A DNA stretch of 64,000 nt from Synaphobranchus kaupii. Its lineage: Eukaryota > Chordata > Actinopteri > Anguilliformes > Synaphobranchidae. Shown here one piece after another: positions 39,311 to 51,084 of the stretch; positions within the stretch are counted from its first letter, which is position 1; each line of letters starts with the position of its first letter. The notes under the pieces were generated by a model that saw only the letters and a list, made by a program, of their open reading frames with translations, had not been told where the DNA came from and ran no database searches. The DNA lies in the NCBI GenBank assembly GCA_029718625.1, contig CM056380.1, forward strand, positions 14,296,286-14,360,285, in the 5' to 3' direction. The position numbers and the translations under genes were made by a program.

Positions 39311-40536
39311 GTCACTCACAGCTTTCATTTGCATTGCGATACGTCGATGGAAGTGGGCACATTCAGGAGATGTTCGTTGGATTTTTTGACGTTTCAAGTG
39401 TTGGCGAGATGCGCAATCTGTGATCGTGAGTGCAGAGATGGTGAGCAAACTGGTAGCTCAGAGGTATGACTGACTGTTAGTCATGCTACCTGCATTAAAC
39501 GGACTGCAGGCTAGAGAGGTTTCCCTCAGTGCACTGGCTTGTACATTGCTATGACCATCATTTAACGTAACAGGATAATTCCATTTCTTTCCGACTTGGA
39601 CCCTGTTTTACAGACCATTTCCACCATTCTGATTGGTAATATAATAATAATTTATAACATTTTTCTTTTTTGAATGGAGTCCATTGGAGCATATTTAGAT
39701 AACGTTACAGGTTCAATTTACCTCAAACAAGTCCAGTTTATATATAAACCTCTAATTTGGAAGTGAAAATGAGTGTGAAAGTTTTTTTTATTAAACCAAA
39801 ATTAAAATATATTCAGTTGAACTTGCAGAATTGACATAAAGCTATCGTACTTGCCTATTCTGCGCTCACTAAAATGTAGTGTGTGGTTCACTTTATAAGC
39901 TAACATCCAAATTAAAAAACATGTTGTGCAATGCTGATTATTCATCAGACTATTAGGAAGATATTGAGTCTCTTCACTTTGATGACCACCCAGATTTATT
40001 TGAACCGGAATACACGGAATACTCTGCGTCTTGCCTTTCTGTCTCAGCCTCCGTTCTCCTTCCATCCTCTTCAATTTGATTTAGCTCTTTGTCTGTGTAT
40101 TCCGGTTCAAATAAATAGGGGTGGGTAACAGCATGTCATATAGGTTTGCAATAACACTTCCAAAATCTCTGGCTGTACCTGTTACCAAGCAGTAATTGGA
40201 GATACATTTCAAGTAGGCTATAAATAGTTACTGTTGTATGAAAGCTCTAACAAATAAACAGATACATACGTAGCATTACGCTCTGTAAAAACAAAGGCTG
40301 GGGCCTTTTTTGCAGTGGCAATGCAATTTCATTACTTTTTAAATTACATTTTATTTGACTTTTAAGGACTTGGCTGTTGCTGAACTAATGGTAGAATGAA
40401 GTTGCATCCTCCCCCAAAAGTCACCAAAACTAACTTTAGAGTGATTACACCAAAAACTTTCTTCTGGGGGAGCATGCACCTGGACCCCCCTAGTTAAATC
40501 TCGTCCTGCCTCAGTTTTGCAACCCACCAGCCGCCA
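39311..40536. other. Non-coding stretch
   Basis: No gene seen. The sequence TATTCCGGTTCAAATAAAT near 40095 is the complement of ATTTATTTGAACCGGAATA near 39992, forming an inverted pair of about 20 bp. Its significance is unknown. Confidence 0.4.
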
Positions 40537-40979
40537 ATGCTCTACGTCATATGGATAATTGTTGTCGCCCACAACGGCCCACAACGGAAACAGCTGGCGC
40601 GTGGCTGGTTAGACCCACTACGTTCCTTTCGTTTTGGCTCCACGTTTTATGAACAGGGCAGAAAAACGTGGCGTCCTGTTCATAAACTCTCTTAATCCAC
40701 CTAAATAGTCCACTAAAATACATTTCTGAAAATATTTGAGGTGAGAAATAGGCCATGTAGTTGCTGAATCTTGATTCATATTTGATCTGCAATGTCTAGT
40801 TTGACAGTTTGATCCGAGTTATACAAAATAATTTGTACATTGTACGTTAATTTATGCAAATGCCGATGGACACAGCTCCGCCTCCATCCCACTCCCTCAC
40901 TCACCCCACAAAGTATTTTTCAAAATTTTCAAAATTATGTAGTAGGCTGAGACAGTGGGTGCACTTACTCTTTAAAACC
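40537..40979 (+). mobile_element. Right part of the TTAA-family element
   Basis: It runs from CTCTACGTCATATGGATAAT to a terminus GGGTGCACTTACTC then TTTAA at 40979. It matches 20337-20845 in reverse complement over most of its length. A 25-bp minisatellite starts immediately outside the terminus. Confidence 0.78.
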
Positions 40980-40985
40980 CTAAAA

Positions 40986-41489
40986 TAATTCAGACCCTGT
41001 GATGACAGTTTAATTCAAACTCTGGTGACACAGTTTAATTCAGACCTTGTAATGACAGTTTAAATCAAACCCTATGATGACACTATTGAATTCAGACCCC
41101 GTGATGACATTTTAATTCAGACCCTGTGATGACGGTTTAATTCAGACCCTGTAATGACAGTTTAAATCAAACCCTATGATGACACTGTTGAATTCAGACC
41201 CCGTGATGACAGTTTAATTCAGACCCCGTGATGACATTTTAATTCAGACCCTGTGATGACACAGTTTAATTCAGACCACGTGATGACACAGTTTAATTCA
41301 TACCCTGTGATGACAGTTTAAATCAAACCCTATGATGACAGTTTAATTCAGACCCCGTGATGACAGTTTAATCCATACCCTGTGATGACAGTTTAAATCA
41401 AACCCTATGATGACAGTTTAATTCAGACCCCGTGATGACAGTTTAATTCAGACCCCATGATGACAGTTTAATTCAGACCCAGTGATGAC
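40986..41489. repeat. 25-bp minisatellite, about 20 copies
   Basis: The unit TTTAATTCAGACCCTGTGATGACAG occurs in variants (AAATCAAACCCTATGATGACA, CCCCGTGATGACA). A single unit of the same sequence lies at 38390-38424, just outside the other end of the TTAA element. The unit contains TTAA itself. Confidence 0.95.
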
Positions 41490-43280
41490 GTAACACACAG
41501 GCTGTTTGCTACACAGTTTTTATTTACCTGTGATCTCAGCCTTTGATTTATGAGCCTCTTTTGGCTTTAGCCTCTGCTCTGGATGGATATCAATCTTGTG
41601 TCTTATCATTGCTTCTCTGTTGCATCTCCATGTTCCTCACTGATACCAACATTTCTCATAAACAGGAAAAAATTACTGGCTCTGGTACACCATACAGGCC
41701 TGGCTTGGCAGATGGGAGGTGAAGGCTGTTGAGTTCTGTAAGCAGACAAACTGTCGAACAGCAACAAAGTGATATTCTCTGCTTTCAAGCAACACGACAC
41801 AGAGTACTGGAGATGGACTTTGCAAGACAGCGAGTGACCCACAGGCCTGAGTGAGTTTTATCTCTCCTGTTTCTTTTAAAAGCACTCAACTCTGCTGGGG
41901 GGGTACAATGCTGTCAAAGTACACGGCCAAAGCTCACCGAAATGCAACCTCTGCACAGACGCACGTCTCTGGGGATATCTGTTTGGGCTTTGCCATGACA
42001 AAATGAAAGCCCTGTTCTGTTTGTTCAGCAGGAGGTGGGTTTGCAAAATAATAAACACCCTAGGGTCACTTAAAAACCAGATGCTCGTTGGATTATTGGT
42101 CCTTGTTGAGTACCTTTCAAAGAGGATTCCATTACCCATAGTGCAACAGTGAGGCCATTAGTCTCCGTTTTCATTTTCTGACAGTGTCTCAGGTGGCAAA
42201 CAGCCATGCAGACACATGCATACTGTATATTGCCTGAGCAAAATTAAGTTTTCACTTGGATGTGTGCAGTGATGATCGAGCACAAAGCGCTGAGACAAAT
42301 TTCCAACTTTGGAGTCACAGATGTTTCTTCCTAAGAATGGAATATTCATATTGTTGCGCTTTTGTTTTTTATAGTGATTGTGTCCTCAAAATTGGATGAC
42401 TCTGTAAATTCCCACCGCCGACTTGCCAGTTCTCTCTTACAAAAGATTTATTTCTGTGGGGATTTCCTAAATAAGCTCTCTGATGTTTTATTTTGTTCCA
42501 ACGGGTCCTTTTCTGCTCTGATATGTCTGAATGTATGAATACATTGTAGGCCCGTAGGGGAGGAGGTGGCAGTGGAGGAAAGGAGGGTGCATTTTTCGAG
42601 TATTGGGACGCACCCCCCAGACTGACACTTCCTGTTCCTTGTCATCCTGTTCTCATCCTTTCCTATTCTGCAGAGATCCACAATTCTGCCCGTTATTTTT
42701 CCCATGTCAGTTATTGTCATCCTGTCCTTTATTTGTGCATTATAAGACTTCCCATTGAACTCAAGGAGCAGATTTTACATGAATAAAAACTGCGTTTAGT
42801 TTCTGAACCACGGAAATGTCACTCGTCCCAGCATCCCCTCTTTTGTGAGTCTTGTTTTCCTGGCCCTTCTATGGTACAGAGTGCAGTTTTTTCACTTTCA
42901 CTTAATCTAGTAATTACCATCCAGGGAAGGCCCTATCTGTTTCTGCATTTCATGACACTTCTGCTCTTAAATATTTCATTTGTTCAGTCATAAATTAGTG
43001 TAATCAGACATTTAGCTAAATGTTTTTGATACATTCATGAATCTGTGAGTGAACCGGCATTGATGTATAGGCCCACAGATAATTTGTAATTGCACCAGGC
43101 TAATTAATGGAATGCAAAACCTGCAAGCACAGCAGCCCTCTGTGAATGAAACGCACACGCACACACGCACACACAGTAATAAAACACATTTTAGTGTATT
43201 TTCCTGTCTTTTTATGTAGTCTGGCATCAGTCCTCCACAGCTCTCAGTGTCCATCTGTGCAGTCTGTTTGCATGTGAGAG
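41490..43280. other. Non-coding stretch
   Basis: No gene recognised. A dispersed repeat similar to 25225-25280 lies near 42560-42620. A short CA run lies near 43150. Confidence 0.4.
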
Positions 43281-43295
43281 GCACAGAATGTGTGA

Positions 43296-43386
43296 GTCTC
43301 TTTTACACACACACACACGCACGCACGCACGCACGAGTCTCTTTTACACACACACACACACACACACATGCACACATGCACACACA
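43296..43386. repeat. CA/CG microsatellite, duplicated block
   Basis: (CA)n and (GCAC)n runs are interrupted by AGTCTCTTTTACACAC, which itself is repeated, so a larger block has been duplicated. Confidence 0.9.
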
Positions 43387-43870
43387 AGAGGCACAATGTG
43401 TGAGTCTCTTACTGCCTCTGTCCAAGGTATTTTATTTTCTCAGGACTGGATGGACATATAAAAAAAAAAAACATGAATTACAGCAGAACAGACAAATCCA
43501 CCATTTAAGCTCCTGCACACTTATTTTGTGGCATCCTATTGAAGCCAGCTAATCTGTAGCATGGAAATGAACTTTTAAAAAACACGAAGTGTGCAGGAGG
43601 AAATGAGGAAAGACCTGAGATGCATTGAAATTTAGTTCAAACATTTCTTAAACAAAACATGTTTAAACCAAAAAAGTTTTTAAACCAAACAACCAAAAAA
43701 CCAATTATTCCTCAAGATAAGATGTTGTTTACAAAAATATTTGTGCATATAAATATAGGCTAACGAGCTAAAATGGTGACGACTAATGACAAAATAATTC
43801 TTTGATGGCTCAAGAACAGAAAACAGAAAACAAAAAACTTTTGATTAGACACTAGTTTATTACCCTGATG
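43387..43870. other. Non-coding stretch
   Basis: AT-rich; nothing recognised. Confidence 0.4.
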
Positions 43871-44270
43871 AAAAAGGTCATGCACCCCCAAAAATGATGT
43901 TCACACAAGTCGCAGAAGCTTCAGTAACTGGTGTAGCCACCGTTAGCATTCAGACATTCTTGACAACGTTGGCACATGCTGTTGATCAGGCGTTGGAAAT
44001 AACGTTGAGGGATCTAATCGCTGAGCCAGTTGCTGGAGGTTGACGGCAGGGACGTGATGTGATCGAACTCGCCGCCCTAGTTCATCCCACGCATGCTCAA
44101 TGGGTGACAAGTCGGGTGAATATGATTGCATGTCCCATAATAACGTGATGTCTATAGTCCAAATGACAACCCAAAGGGGGATATTCTAACCCTATGGCTT
44201 AAAAAGACATACTTACAAAAATGATCAAAAAATTTCCTTTGACCCTTAACTTCTTTTGAGTAGTATATAT
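43871..44270 (-). pseudogene. Tc1-like transposase C-terminal fragment
   Basis: On the - strand, the frame 44131-43943 reads YSPDLSPIEHAWDELGRRVR, the conserved block holding the third catalytic residue (Glu) of Tc1 transposases. Downstream sequence to 43925 continues the C-terminus. The rest of the protein is absent. This family differs from the 54-kb and 38.5-kb elements. Confidence 0.85.
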
Positions 44271-46950
44271 ATAACTGGATAATATACTGTACGCTCAGTC
44301 TTCTGAAGACAGTAGGCAGGATTCAATCAACATTCGTCCTTAAGTTTGACTTTCAATATAGATGCAACCAAGCCAGCACGCATGCAGTGCCCGCAACCTG
44401 CTCGCTGGCGGCCTGCCGGCGGATCGCTGGCAGCACAGCCGCCGGTCTGCCAGGGTTTTAACAAACCGGCACTACGGCAGTGCGCGGCTAGCAGAGGCAC
44501 GGCAGTGCACACGCGGGTCAGCTGTCCAAAGAATGCTTTTGTGAAAATGCTGGCGGGCTGGGAATTGTTCCAGGGTTTTGGTGGCCCCCACAGTGCTCCA
44601 GCATAAAAGAAAATTTGAATTTTGTGGCGCAGGGATGGTTATGGTCCTACACGACTGCATAGAGCGTCCAGCTCTGTTCGCACATATCGGTCGCCATGTT
44701 CAGCAGTCACAAACCTTTACTTCCCTGGCACTCTCCTGTGAAAATATAACGCATTTCTAAGTCAAAGTTACGGACCAACGTTGGTCGGTGTCTTTTTCAG
44801 AAAAAAGTTTCTAGTTTCAGGATTTATACTCAAATCAGTTTGAGGATGATGTCCAAAGCTCTAACCTGTTCTGAAAACCACATAATTAGAACCATGGCAA
44901 CCATTAGCTTCACAGAAAATTGCTAGGTAAGTTCTGAAGAGTCACTAAGTTTGCTCCAGACCTGTAATTCTTAGTAAATACTGTCAGCTCATGATGAAAC
45001 ATACGATGTCCATGCAAAAGATAAACTCAGTCAAACTACACTTGCAATCAAACAGGCAATTTAACCTGAGCCATCTACTAACACAGCAAATCTCAATGTT
45101 GGAATTATTTTCCACGAAATTCTGTATTGTTTTTTTTTGTTGAAGGACCTTACAATGAATATGGACCTTCCCTATATGTGTACGATGCTTTCAAAGCAAC
45201 TTCACTTTAACAGACTACATTTTTACTAATTTCACTCCCAACAAAACAACCGATAAAAAGGCCTTAGTTGTTATGCAAGTTCCAGTTGTTGACCTGTCCT
45301 TTATTTCCCCAACATGGGGCTGAACATTGTCCAATTCCCACCCTCATTCGGAATGTCAAATTATCTGTAGCCATGTTCCTGCAGAATCGACACTGCCAAT
45401 TCGGGAGGGTGAAGACATGGAGGGTGGAGGTTGTCCTCCAAAATACATGGAGTCACCAGCCTGCCTCCTTTCACACCACGGCTAAGCTTGCATAGAGTCG
45501 ACCCGGAGGAAGACATCTTGTATACAGCTTTGAGCATGCAGTCAATGGGCGCGCGATCGACCAGCGGGGCTGGCGTAAGCAATGACGCGCAGACCCCTAA
45601 CCGATGCAATCATCAATTAAGGGTTGCCTCTATGGAGCTACAGTTGGGACTGGCACGTTCGGGTTTCATCTGAGGCTGTGAGGCCCATCCATGCAACACA
45701 GCGTGGTGCCATGTCTGTTTTTCTGAGTAGAAGTTAAGCTGTTAATAAGGCAGTGTCCGAAGAATGCCTCAAGCACATTATTGTGGTCATTTTCAATCAT
45801 ATTTTTCCATAAGTCCGATGAGTCACTGTGTACTTCTGTCGTCTGCAAGGCATTATTTCAGAACCCGTCATCCCGATATGAAACTCTACATAGCATCTGA
45901 TCCCTGCAAGAAGATAAAACCGTTTTGCCCTGCATTTGCAGGAAAACTGTGTGTGGTTCCCGTGGCATCGATTGTTCAGATTCTGAAAATGAAATTAAAA
46001 TGCAGTTCTGGATTTCTAAACATGACACAGCAAAAAAAAGAATACAGCCTTGAAGGGACATGGACTGTCTCGCTGTTTTCGAATGGTGGTGGGAGAGGTC
46101 ATAATTCATGTTGGCAGATAAGGCTTTTGCACCAGTAATGCTGGGATGAAGTCCATCATGCCTATAGAATGTAGTTCCAGAAAAGTAAAAAATTGTCAAA
46201 ATATTGTATATGAGGTAAAATTGATCCAGTCATGGGGGGATAGGTGCCAAGAGAATAGCTAAGGTGTAGTGTGGGGATAGGACCTGAAATCAGAACACGC
46301 TATCCAGAGATCAATGCTGCTAGGCGCTGTGTGTGCGCAGTTCAGATTGTTTTTTGACAGGTGTCTTTTATAGCCAACATGAACAATGATGTTTGTGCAC
46401 TGTGAGTGTTGTCCCAGTACCTCTGGTAACGGCACCAGGATAGCAGTAAGTGAAACCATCCACGTATTACCCTCACCGTGCAGCCCGTGTTTAAGAGGGG
46501 AATACGGTTTATAAGCATTTTATTTGGATTTTGCATATTCATAATCAGGTTTTTGCTTTTCGGAACAAGGCATCTACATTGACTTTATTGTAACCAGAAT
46601 ACTTGAGTTTTCTGAATAAGATCGGAATAAGGACGTGCATTTAAACATGGCCATTCTTCCAATCTTACAGAAATAGCATAGCAACTTTTTATCGAGTACT
46701 ATTGATTTGGAATATTATGAGTTTTGTTATGTTTACAGATTGCAACAATTATTTCAACTAATTAATCAACTATTATTTTGACCAAATTATTTAGTAAGTT
46801 TTTAATCTACTTCTTAAATAGTTTTTGTTTTTATGAGACAAAAAAAATTAACAAACAAGTATAGAGTCCATATATAGTTTATTGATTAAGTGTCTGATGA
46901 TTTGCAAAATTTCATTTAATGTTTTTCATTAATTTCTTTATTTTCTTTGT
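44271..46950. other. Intergenic stretch upstream of nothing recognised
   Basis: A GC- and CpG-rich patch at about 44360-44640 stands out from the AT-rich surroundings, with CTGGCGGCCTGCCGGCGG. It has no domain in its open frames. Open frames at 45431-45673 and 45764-46138 also lack recognisable domains. The patch could be a promoter or a dispersed repeat. Confidence 0.35.
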
Positions 46951-48837
46951 TTAGAAACCATTCCTTTTGTAGAACTGGGCTCTGGCCACAACATCATTGG
47001 AGTAGTCCTTCATATGGGTATTGCTGTCGATTCCCTGATAAGATGGAACGTTACTAGCTCCCATATTGTAGGCTGCCAAACCACCTGAAATACATTCAAT
47101 CTGTGCTTAGATCTGAATAAAAAATATTTTTGGTATTCAGTTTTTACACACATCGTAGTTACACATACACTATTGGGCAACAGTCTGGAATATTGGTTAG
47201 GGATCTGGGAATGCAATACAATGAATGCAGGCTTGAATACTTGGAGGGGTGTAACTTTGAACAATGCACTTAACCTGAAATTATGTTAGGAGGTTATTTA
47301 CCATGGGCAAAGGTGCCAGGATAGCAATACATGTCCGATGGAAACAGGCTTGAGACAAAGAGGTAAAATACCTTTAAGTTGTTGCTCCTTGGACCAGGAT
47401 GCGAATTTGACTTGGATCTGTTTGATGGAACTAACCAGAATCTCAGTGCCTTGATTGAGGTGCTGCTCACTATCCCACCCTCCTTCTGGTGTGTGCCGCC
47501 GCTTGTCCACCTAGGAAATATGTTTTAAATACATTTTTTATTTTTTTTAAACACACCACTGATACTAACATGCCAGAACTGTTCCAAACGGTCAATTTTA
47601 CAGATTTTACAAATGAAAACAGAAACTCATGAATGTGGCCTTCACCAGTGGTATGTATCAGATGTATGGGTCCCTTTCTGTGTTAAAGCCTCTTTGGCAT
47701 ATCTGGCAGATATCTGACAGTACGGCATGAGAAAAACATTTGCACTTCCATTGAATGCATTGCTTTCGACACTCGAAAATATCATGCATTCCTAATGTAG
47801 TTCCTCTTAATCTGCAAGCAGCACGTTAATGCATTGATATAAATGTGCCTCTGCTTCGGCCCAACTGCATGAGTCCGAAGGCGTTGCCGTGGTCACCCCA
47901 GCCTCCGTTTAACATAACGTGTTCGGACCCTCCCCTAGTCTCGCGGGAAATGATAGCGGCGATCACGGCTGGGTCTATTTGGTGAGCCCGTGCCACTTTG
48001 GTGATGATTCTTTTATACTGGCTCACCCTGTTCAGATCAGCCCTGGCCAGCTCGTGGGAGGCACTCACTCCTTTTGAACGAAAGGAATTATGAAACAATT
48101 TGGAGGAATTATCTTGGTAATATATGCTAGTGTATGTGGAACTCCAAAATAAAATCCAGACAAAAGTGAATTATTAATACGTGAAAAGGCAGGATAGTGT
48201 CCAAATCGGGGTATAAATGCAATTATGAAGTTAACAATGTCACCCACAGTTGTGCACAGTTTGGTATTATATTGCTGAAAAAAGGTGACGTGTTCATAAA
48301 TAAACAACTTATTAAATATTGCGACAGACCTGCCATACGCAGCCCGTCCTGATTAGCGGTTTGTTGTGAAGCACCTGTTGTTTCGACCTTTAAAATGTTG
48401 CCATAAATGGAGGCTAAAATGGAGGATATAAGCGAAAAGACACACCATTGAGAAAACATTCTGCTCTGCACAAAACACCCCCCAAAGAATGAACCGCAGA
48501 AGCCAAAGAAACAAATATATCCTCATTCGATGACAATCAAAACTCAGAAGATGGTAAAGCAGCGGTCCGTAGAGGAGACAGTAGAAAGTTACCACAGGCC
48601 AGGTTTAGATGCAAATCTTACAGAGAAAAGCTGGAGGGCCAGGTTTGAATTACTGATGTCTGAGAGATTTTAATGATTTGCAACAGATAATTTGTAAGTA
48701 AATCGTTTGGGGTTGTATGACCATCAGTATTTAATCTGACAGTTAAAAGTCAACTCACCCATTCTGGACTCACCCATTCTGGACTCACCCATTCTGGACT
48801 CACCCATTCTGGACTCACCCATTCTGGACTCACCCAT
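46951..48837 (-). CDS. lyg: g-type lysozyme (5 exons), splice donor after exon 3 damaged
   Basis: On the - strand: exon 1, 48837-48834 (ATGG) or a later copy of it; exon 2, 48413-48330; exon 3, 48070-47865; exon 4, 47510-47372; exon 5, 47084-46951. Joined, 567 nt encode 188 residues, the usual fish length. G-type lysozymes hydrolyse the beta-1,4 link of peptidoglycan. Seen: start [17 protein letters not shown], catalytic Glu73 in [27 protein letters not shown] and [13 protein letters not shown]. There are no cysteines and no signal peptide, as in many fish members. Odd: exon 3 ends CAG|TTGGGC, not CAG|GT. Using the GT one base earlier shifts the frame and stops in exon 5. Reading through stops 14 codons later. 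So the gene may be a pseudogene, or the base is an error or an allele. Confidence 0.88.
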
Positions 48838-48842
48838 TCTGT
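48753..48842 (-). repeat. 15-bp minisatellite carrying the lyg start codon and splice donor, six copies
   Basis: On the - strand the unit AGAATGGGTGAGTCC repeats; ATG codons begin at 48837, 48822, 48807, 48792, 48777 and 48762. Each has A at -3 and G at +4, and each is followed by ATGG|GTGAGT, a strong donor. Fifteen bases are five codons (MGESR), so all copies are in one frame. The first copy is preceded by the 5' UTR; the last runs into intron sequence. Confidence 0.95.
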
Positions 48843-48929
48843 TCTCCTTGGTAGTTTTCTGTCTTCCGTCCGGAACTTCCTCAATCTCTTCAGCTCTGCA
48901 TCCACTGCTTATACATATACAGTATATAT
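48838..48929 (-). promoter_or_regulatory. lyg TATA box and 5' UTR
   Basis: TATATATA at 48922-48929 on the - strand lies about 85-90 bp before the first ATG, which places the start of transcription near 48895-48900. The 5' UTR would be about 60 nt. The TATA box and its upstream side are duplicated at 51816-51875. Confidence 0.55.
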
Positions 48930-49239
48930 ACCTGGAGGTGATGCAATTATTATGATGAATACTGAAAGTACCTCCTACCAATCAGGGGATGGGAAGCTGA
49001 ACATGAGTATATGCTTTTTATTGCTGATTGTAAAACTTAGTGAAAAGCGAAAGATGATAAAAAGTACTGTCCTTAGATGAATTAAGTCATATATGGCTGA
49101 AGACAAGATAAGTTGTGTTTTTAGCTGATAAGCGGAATGTGTGGTTTCTCCACCTGCACTAGGTACCTTTTGAACTGTCTTATTCTTGTAACTCAAATCA
49201 ACTTTTCAACTGTCGAACAGATGGCAGGCAAAGGATATG
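48930..49239. other. Upstream flank of lyg
   Basis: The first 55 bp match 51836-51875. The remainder is AT-rich with no further recognised site. Confidence 0.4.
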
Positions 49240-49640
49240 CAACCCAATATTAAATATGATGACATTATTTAAGTTTATGTTAATTTTACTAATTACTTTT
49301 GGTGCCCTAAAAGTGGGGGGGGGGGGGCTACTATGTGTAAAAATGCCTACAATTGCTACATGTTCACCTGATATGGATGTAAAAACCCTCAAATTAAAGC
49401 TGAAAGTCTTCACTTTAACCTCATAGTCACTGTTCCATTTCAAATCCAATGTGCTGGAGTACAGAGCCCCACCCACCCCGCCTCATCTTTGAAACATGGC
49501 GGAGGTAGTGTTATGGCTTGGGCGTGTATGGCTGCCACTGGAACTGGCTCACTTGTCTTTATTGATGATGTGACTATTGACGGCAGCAGCAGGATGGATT
49601 CTGAAGTGTACAAAAACATCAAACCTGCCATTCCAATTTC
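49240..49640 (+). pseudogene. Tc1-like terminal arm joined to a transposase fragment
   Basis: 49240-49475 resembles the right arm of the 9828-10544 element (CTCAAATTAAAGC, GTGCTGGAGTACAGA). At about 49476 it joins a + strand transposase fragment: [20 protein letters not shown], then [14 protein letters not shown], ending near 49630. The catalytic Asp and Glu segments are absent. A 13-base G run lies at about 49315. Confidence 0.8.
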
Positions 49641-50129
49641 CTGGAACTATGCTTTAATTCTAGCATTTATTAAGTACTTCTAAACTTTGTATCCTAAATT
49701 GTGCCAAGGTGGAGATTTGATGAGGCCAGAGTTTGAACCAGGGCCTTTTGAAAGTGACAGCTTGCAGAAATGGCTGGAACCAGAGGAGGAGGAAGCAGAC
49801 CTTTTGCTGGCCAACCAGAGAAGCAAGGGGCGTGGGTAGGGCAGTCTGTTGTGCTGAAAAGGACTGCATCAGCAAGAATATATTTTTTATATATACTGTA
49901 TATCCCATTACCTTGTGTTCTTGACATAACAAAAGTTGTTTTCGCGTGATAACACACTTTTGGTTTTACTTTGACTATGGACTGACTCAGGTAGAAGTCA
50001 CATTATGTTTATGCATATGTGACAACTTGGAAGTGTACTTTGACCAGAGACTGAATTCTGAAGTGTAGCCTACAGAAACCTGTTATCTGCCTCAAAAGTC
50101 ATTAGACGGTGCCTCGCCTTGCAGCAGGA
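49641..50129. other. Non-coding stretch
   Basis: Nothing recognised. Confidence 0.4.
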
Positions 50130-50290
50130 CAATGGGCCTCATTTATCATTCAGGCGTACGTTCAAATCTGATCGTAAAGTGAGCGTACGGCCATTTTTAG
50201 GGAAATTTCCAGATTTATCAAAATGAACGTGGGTGTACGGTAAGATGAAATCTCACGACAGCCCTTGACCTTGCGTACGCTTTTCCCAGT
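50130..50290. repeat. Terminal part of a GGGCCTCATTTATCA-type dispersed element
   Basis: GGGCCTCATTTATCATTCAGG followed by GCGTACG words is a terminus I recall from fish DNA transposons. The opposite end was not found, and the superfamily is uncertain. Confidence 0.5.
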
Positions 50291-51084
50291 GGCGAGGCAG
50301 CAACATTGCATGCAATGAACAGCGACGGAACAATAGTTGTGCAGCTTATAATGAAAACAAAAAAACTTTTGTTCAGAGCACTGCGGAGTCAACAGGTGAT
50401 AAACAAAAAGGTGCTCTTTGGAAAACATAGGTTATGTGAGCTATAAAATCAGAGTTCACCTTAAATGAGAAGCTGATCATAAAAATATGATAACGGCCAA
50501 GTCATTCCATTTATGAAAATATTAAAAGCAGTTAATGCATTGGGGCAATATTTTAAAATGCACTTGACCTACGCATTGTGGCTGTAGGTGTACGTTGTGT
50601 AGCCTAATTGGCAAAAATAGCATCTGAATAAGTACATTTTTAATAACTATTAGTTTAATTGCTATTATTAGTTTCTCATCCCGTACAGCCTGAATGGGAT
50701 GAAGCAGAAGCCGGTTAAAATTATTGCATCAGGAAATCTGTACAAGGATTTATTGGAGACAGCCATATGAAAATAATTACGCATCACGAGTCATGTTGTA
50801 TGCAAGACGCAAAACTGTTTTCCTATTTTTTCTATAAATCCGATCTAGTTTTATTAGCGCCTAGAAAACCTAGCAAACGTTGCAACCGGTGTGAGAGAAT
50901 CTTTAAATCTTGACGAATCAAGTTGCAGTCGCGTCTTCCACTACCACTTGTTTTTTTTTGTTTTTTTCCCCCAATGATATCCCCCACCCTCTCTTCTGCA
51001 GGGGAGAGGTCCGGGATGCCCTTCCCTCTACCTGTACCATCTGGCAGAACTTTTTTTTAAATAAAAAAAAAGAAAAGAAATTAT
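50291..51084. other. Non-coding stretch
   Basis: AT-rich, with a poly-T tract near 50950-50970. The part after 50975 may be the A-rich tail side of the SINE that follows. Confidence 0.35.

Noticed and set aside
44346..44606. A GC-rich open frame as a possible gene
   Set aside because: Several frames are open because of base composition; no domain or splice support. Kept only as a GC-rich patch.
45764..46138. A 124-codon open frame on the + strand
   Set aside because: No recognisable family and an overlapping open frame on the opposite strand; likely chance.
48353..48471. A signal-peptide-like start ([16 protein letters not shown]) just before the lysozyme exon 2
   Set aside because: It is intron sequence ending in a good acceptor (CCATTTTAG). 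Splicing from ATGG gives the normal fish N-terminus. Worth revisiting only if cDNA supports it.
48724..48981. An 85-residue frame with repeated MGESR on the - strand
   Set aside because: It is exon 1, the repeat array and intron 1 of the lysozyme read without splicing, not a separate repeat protein.
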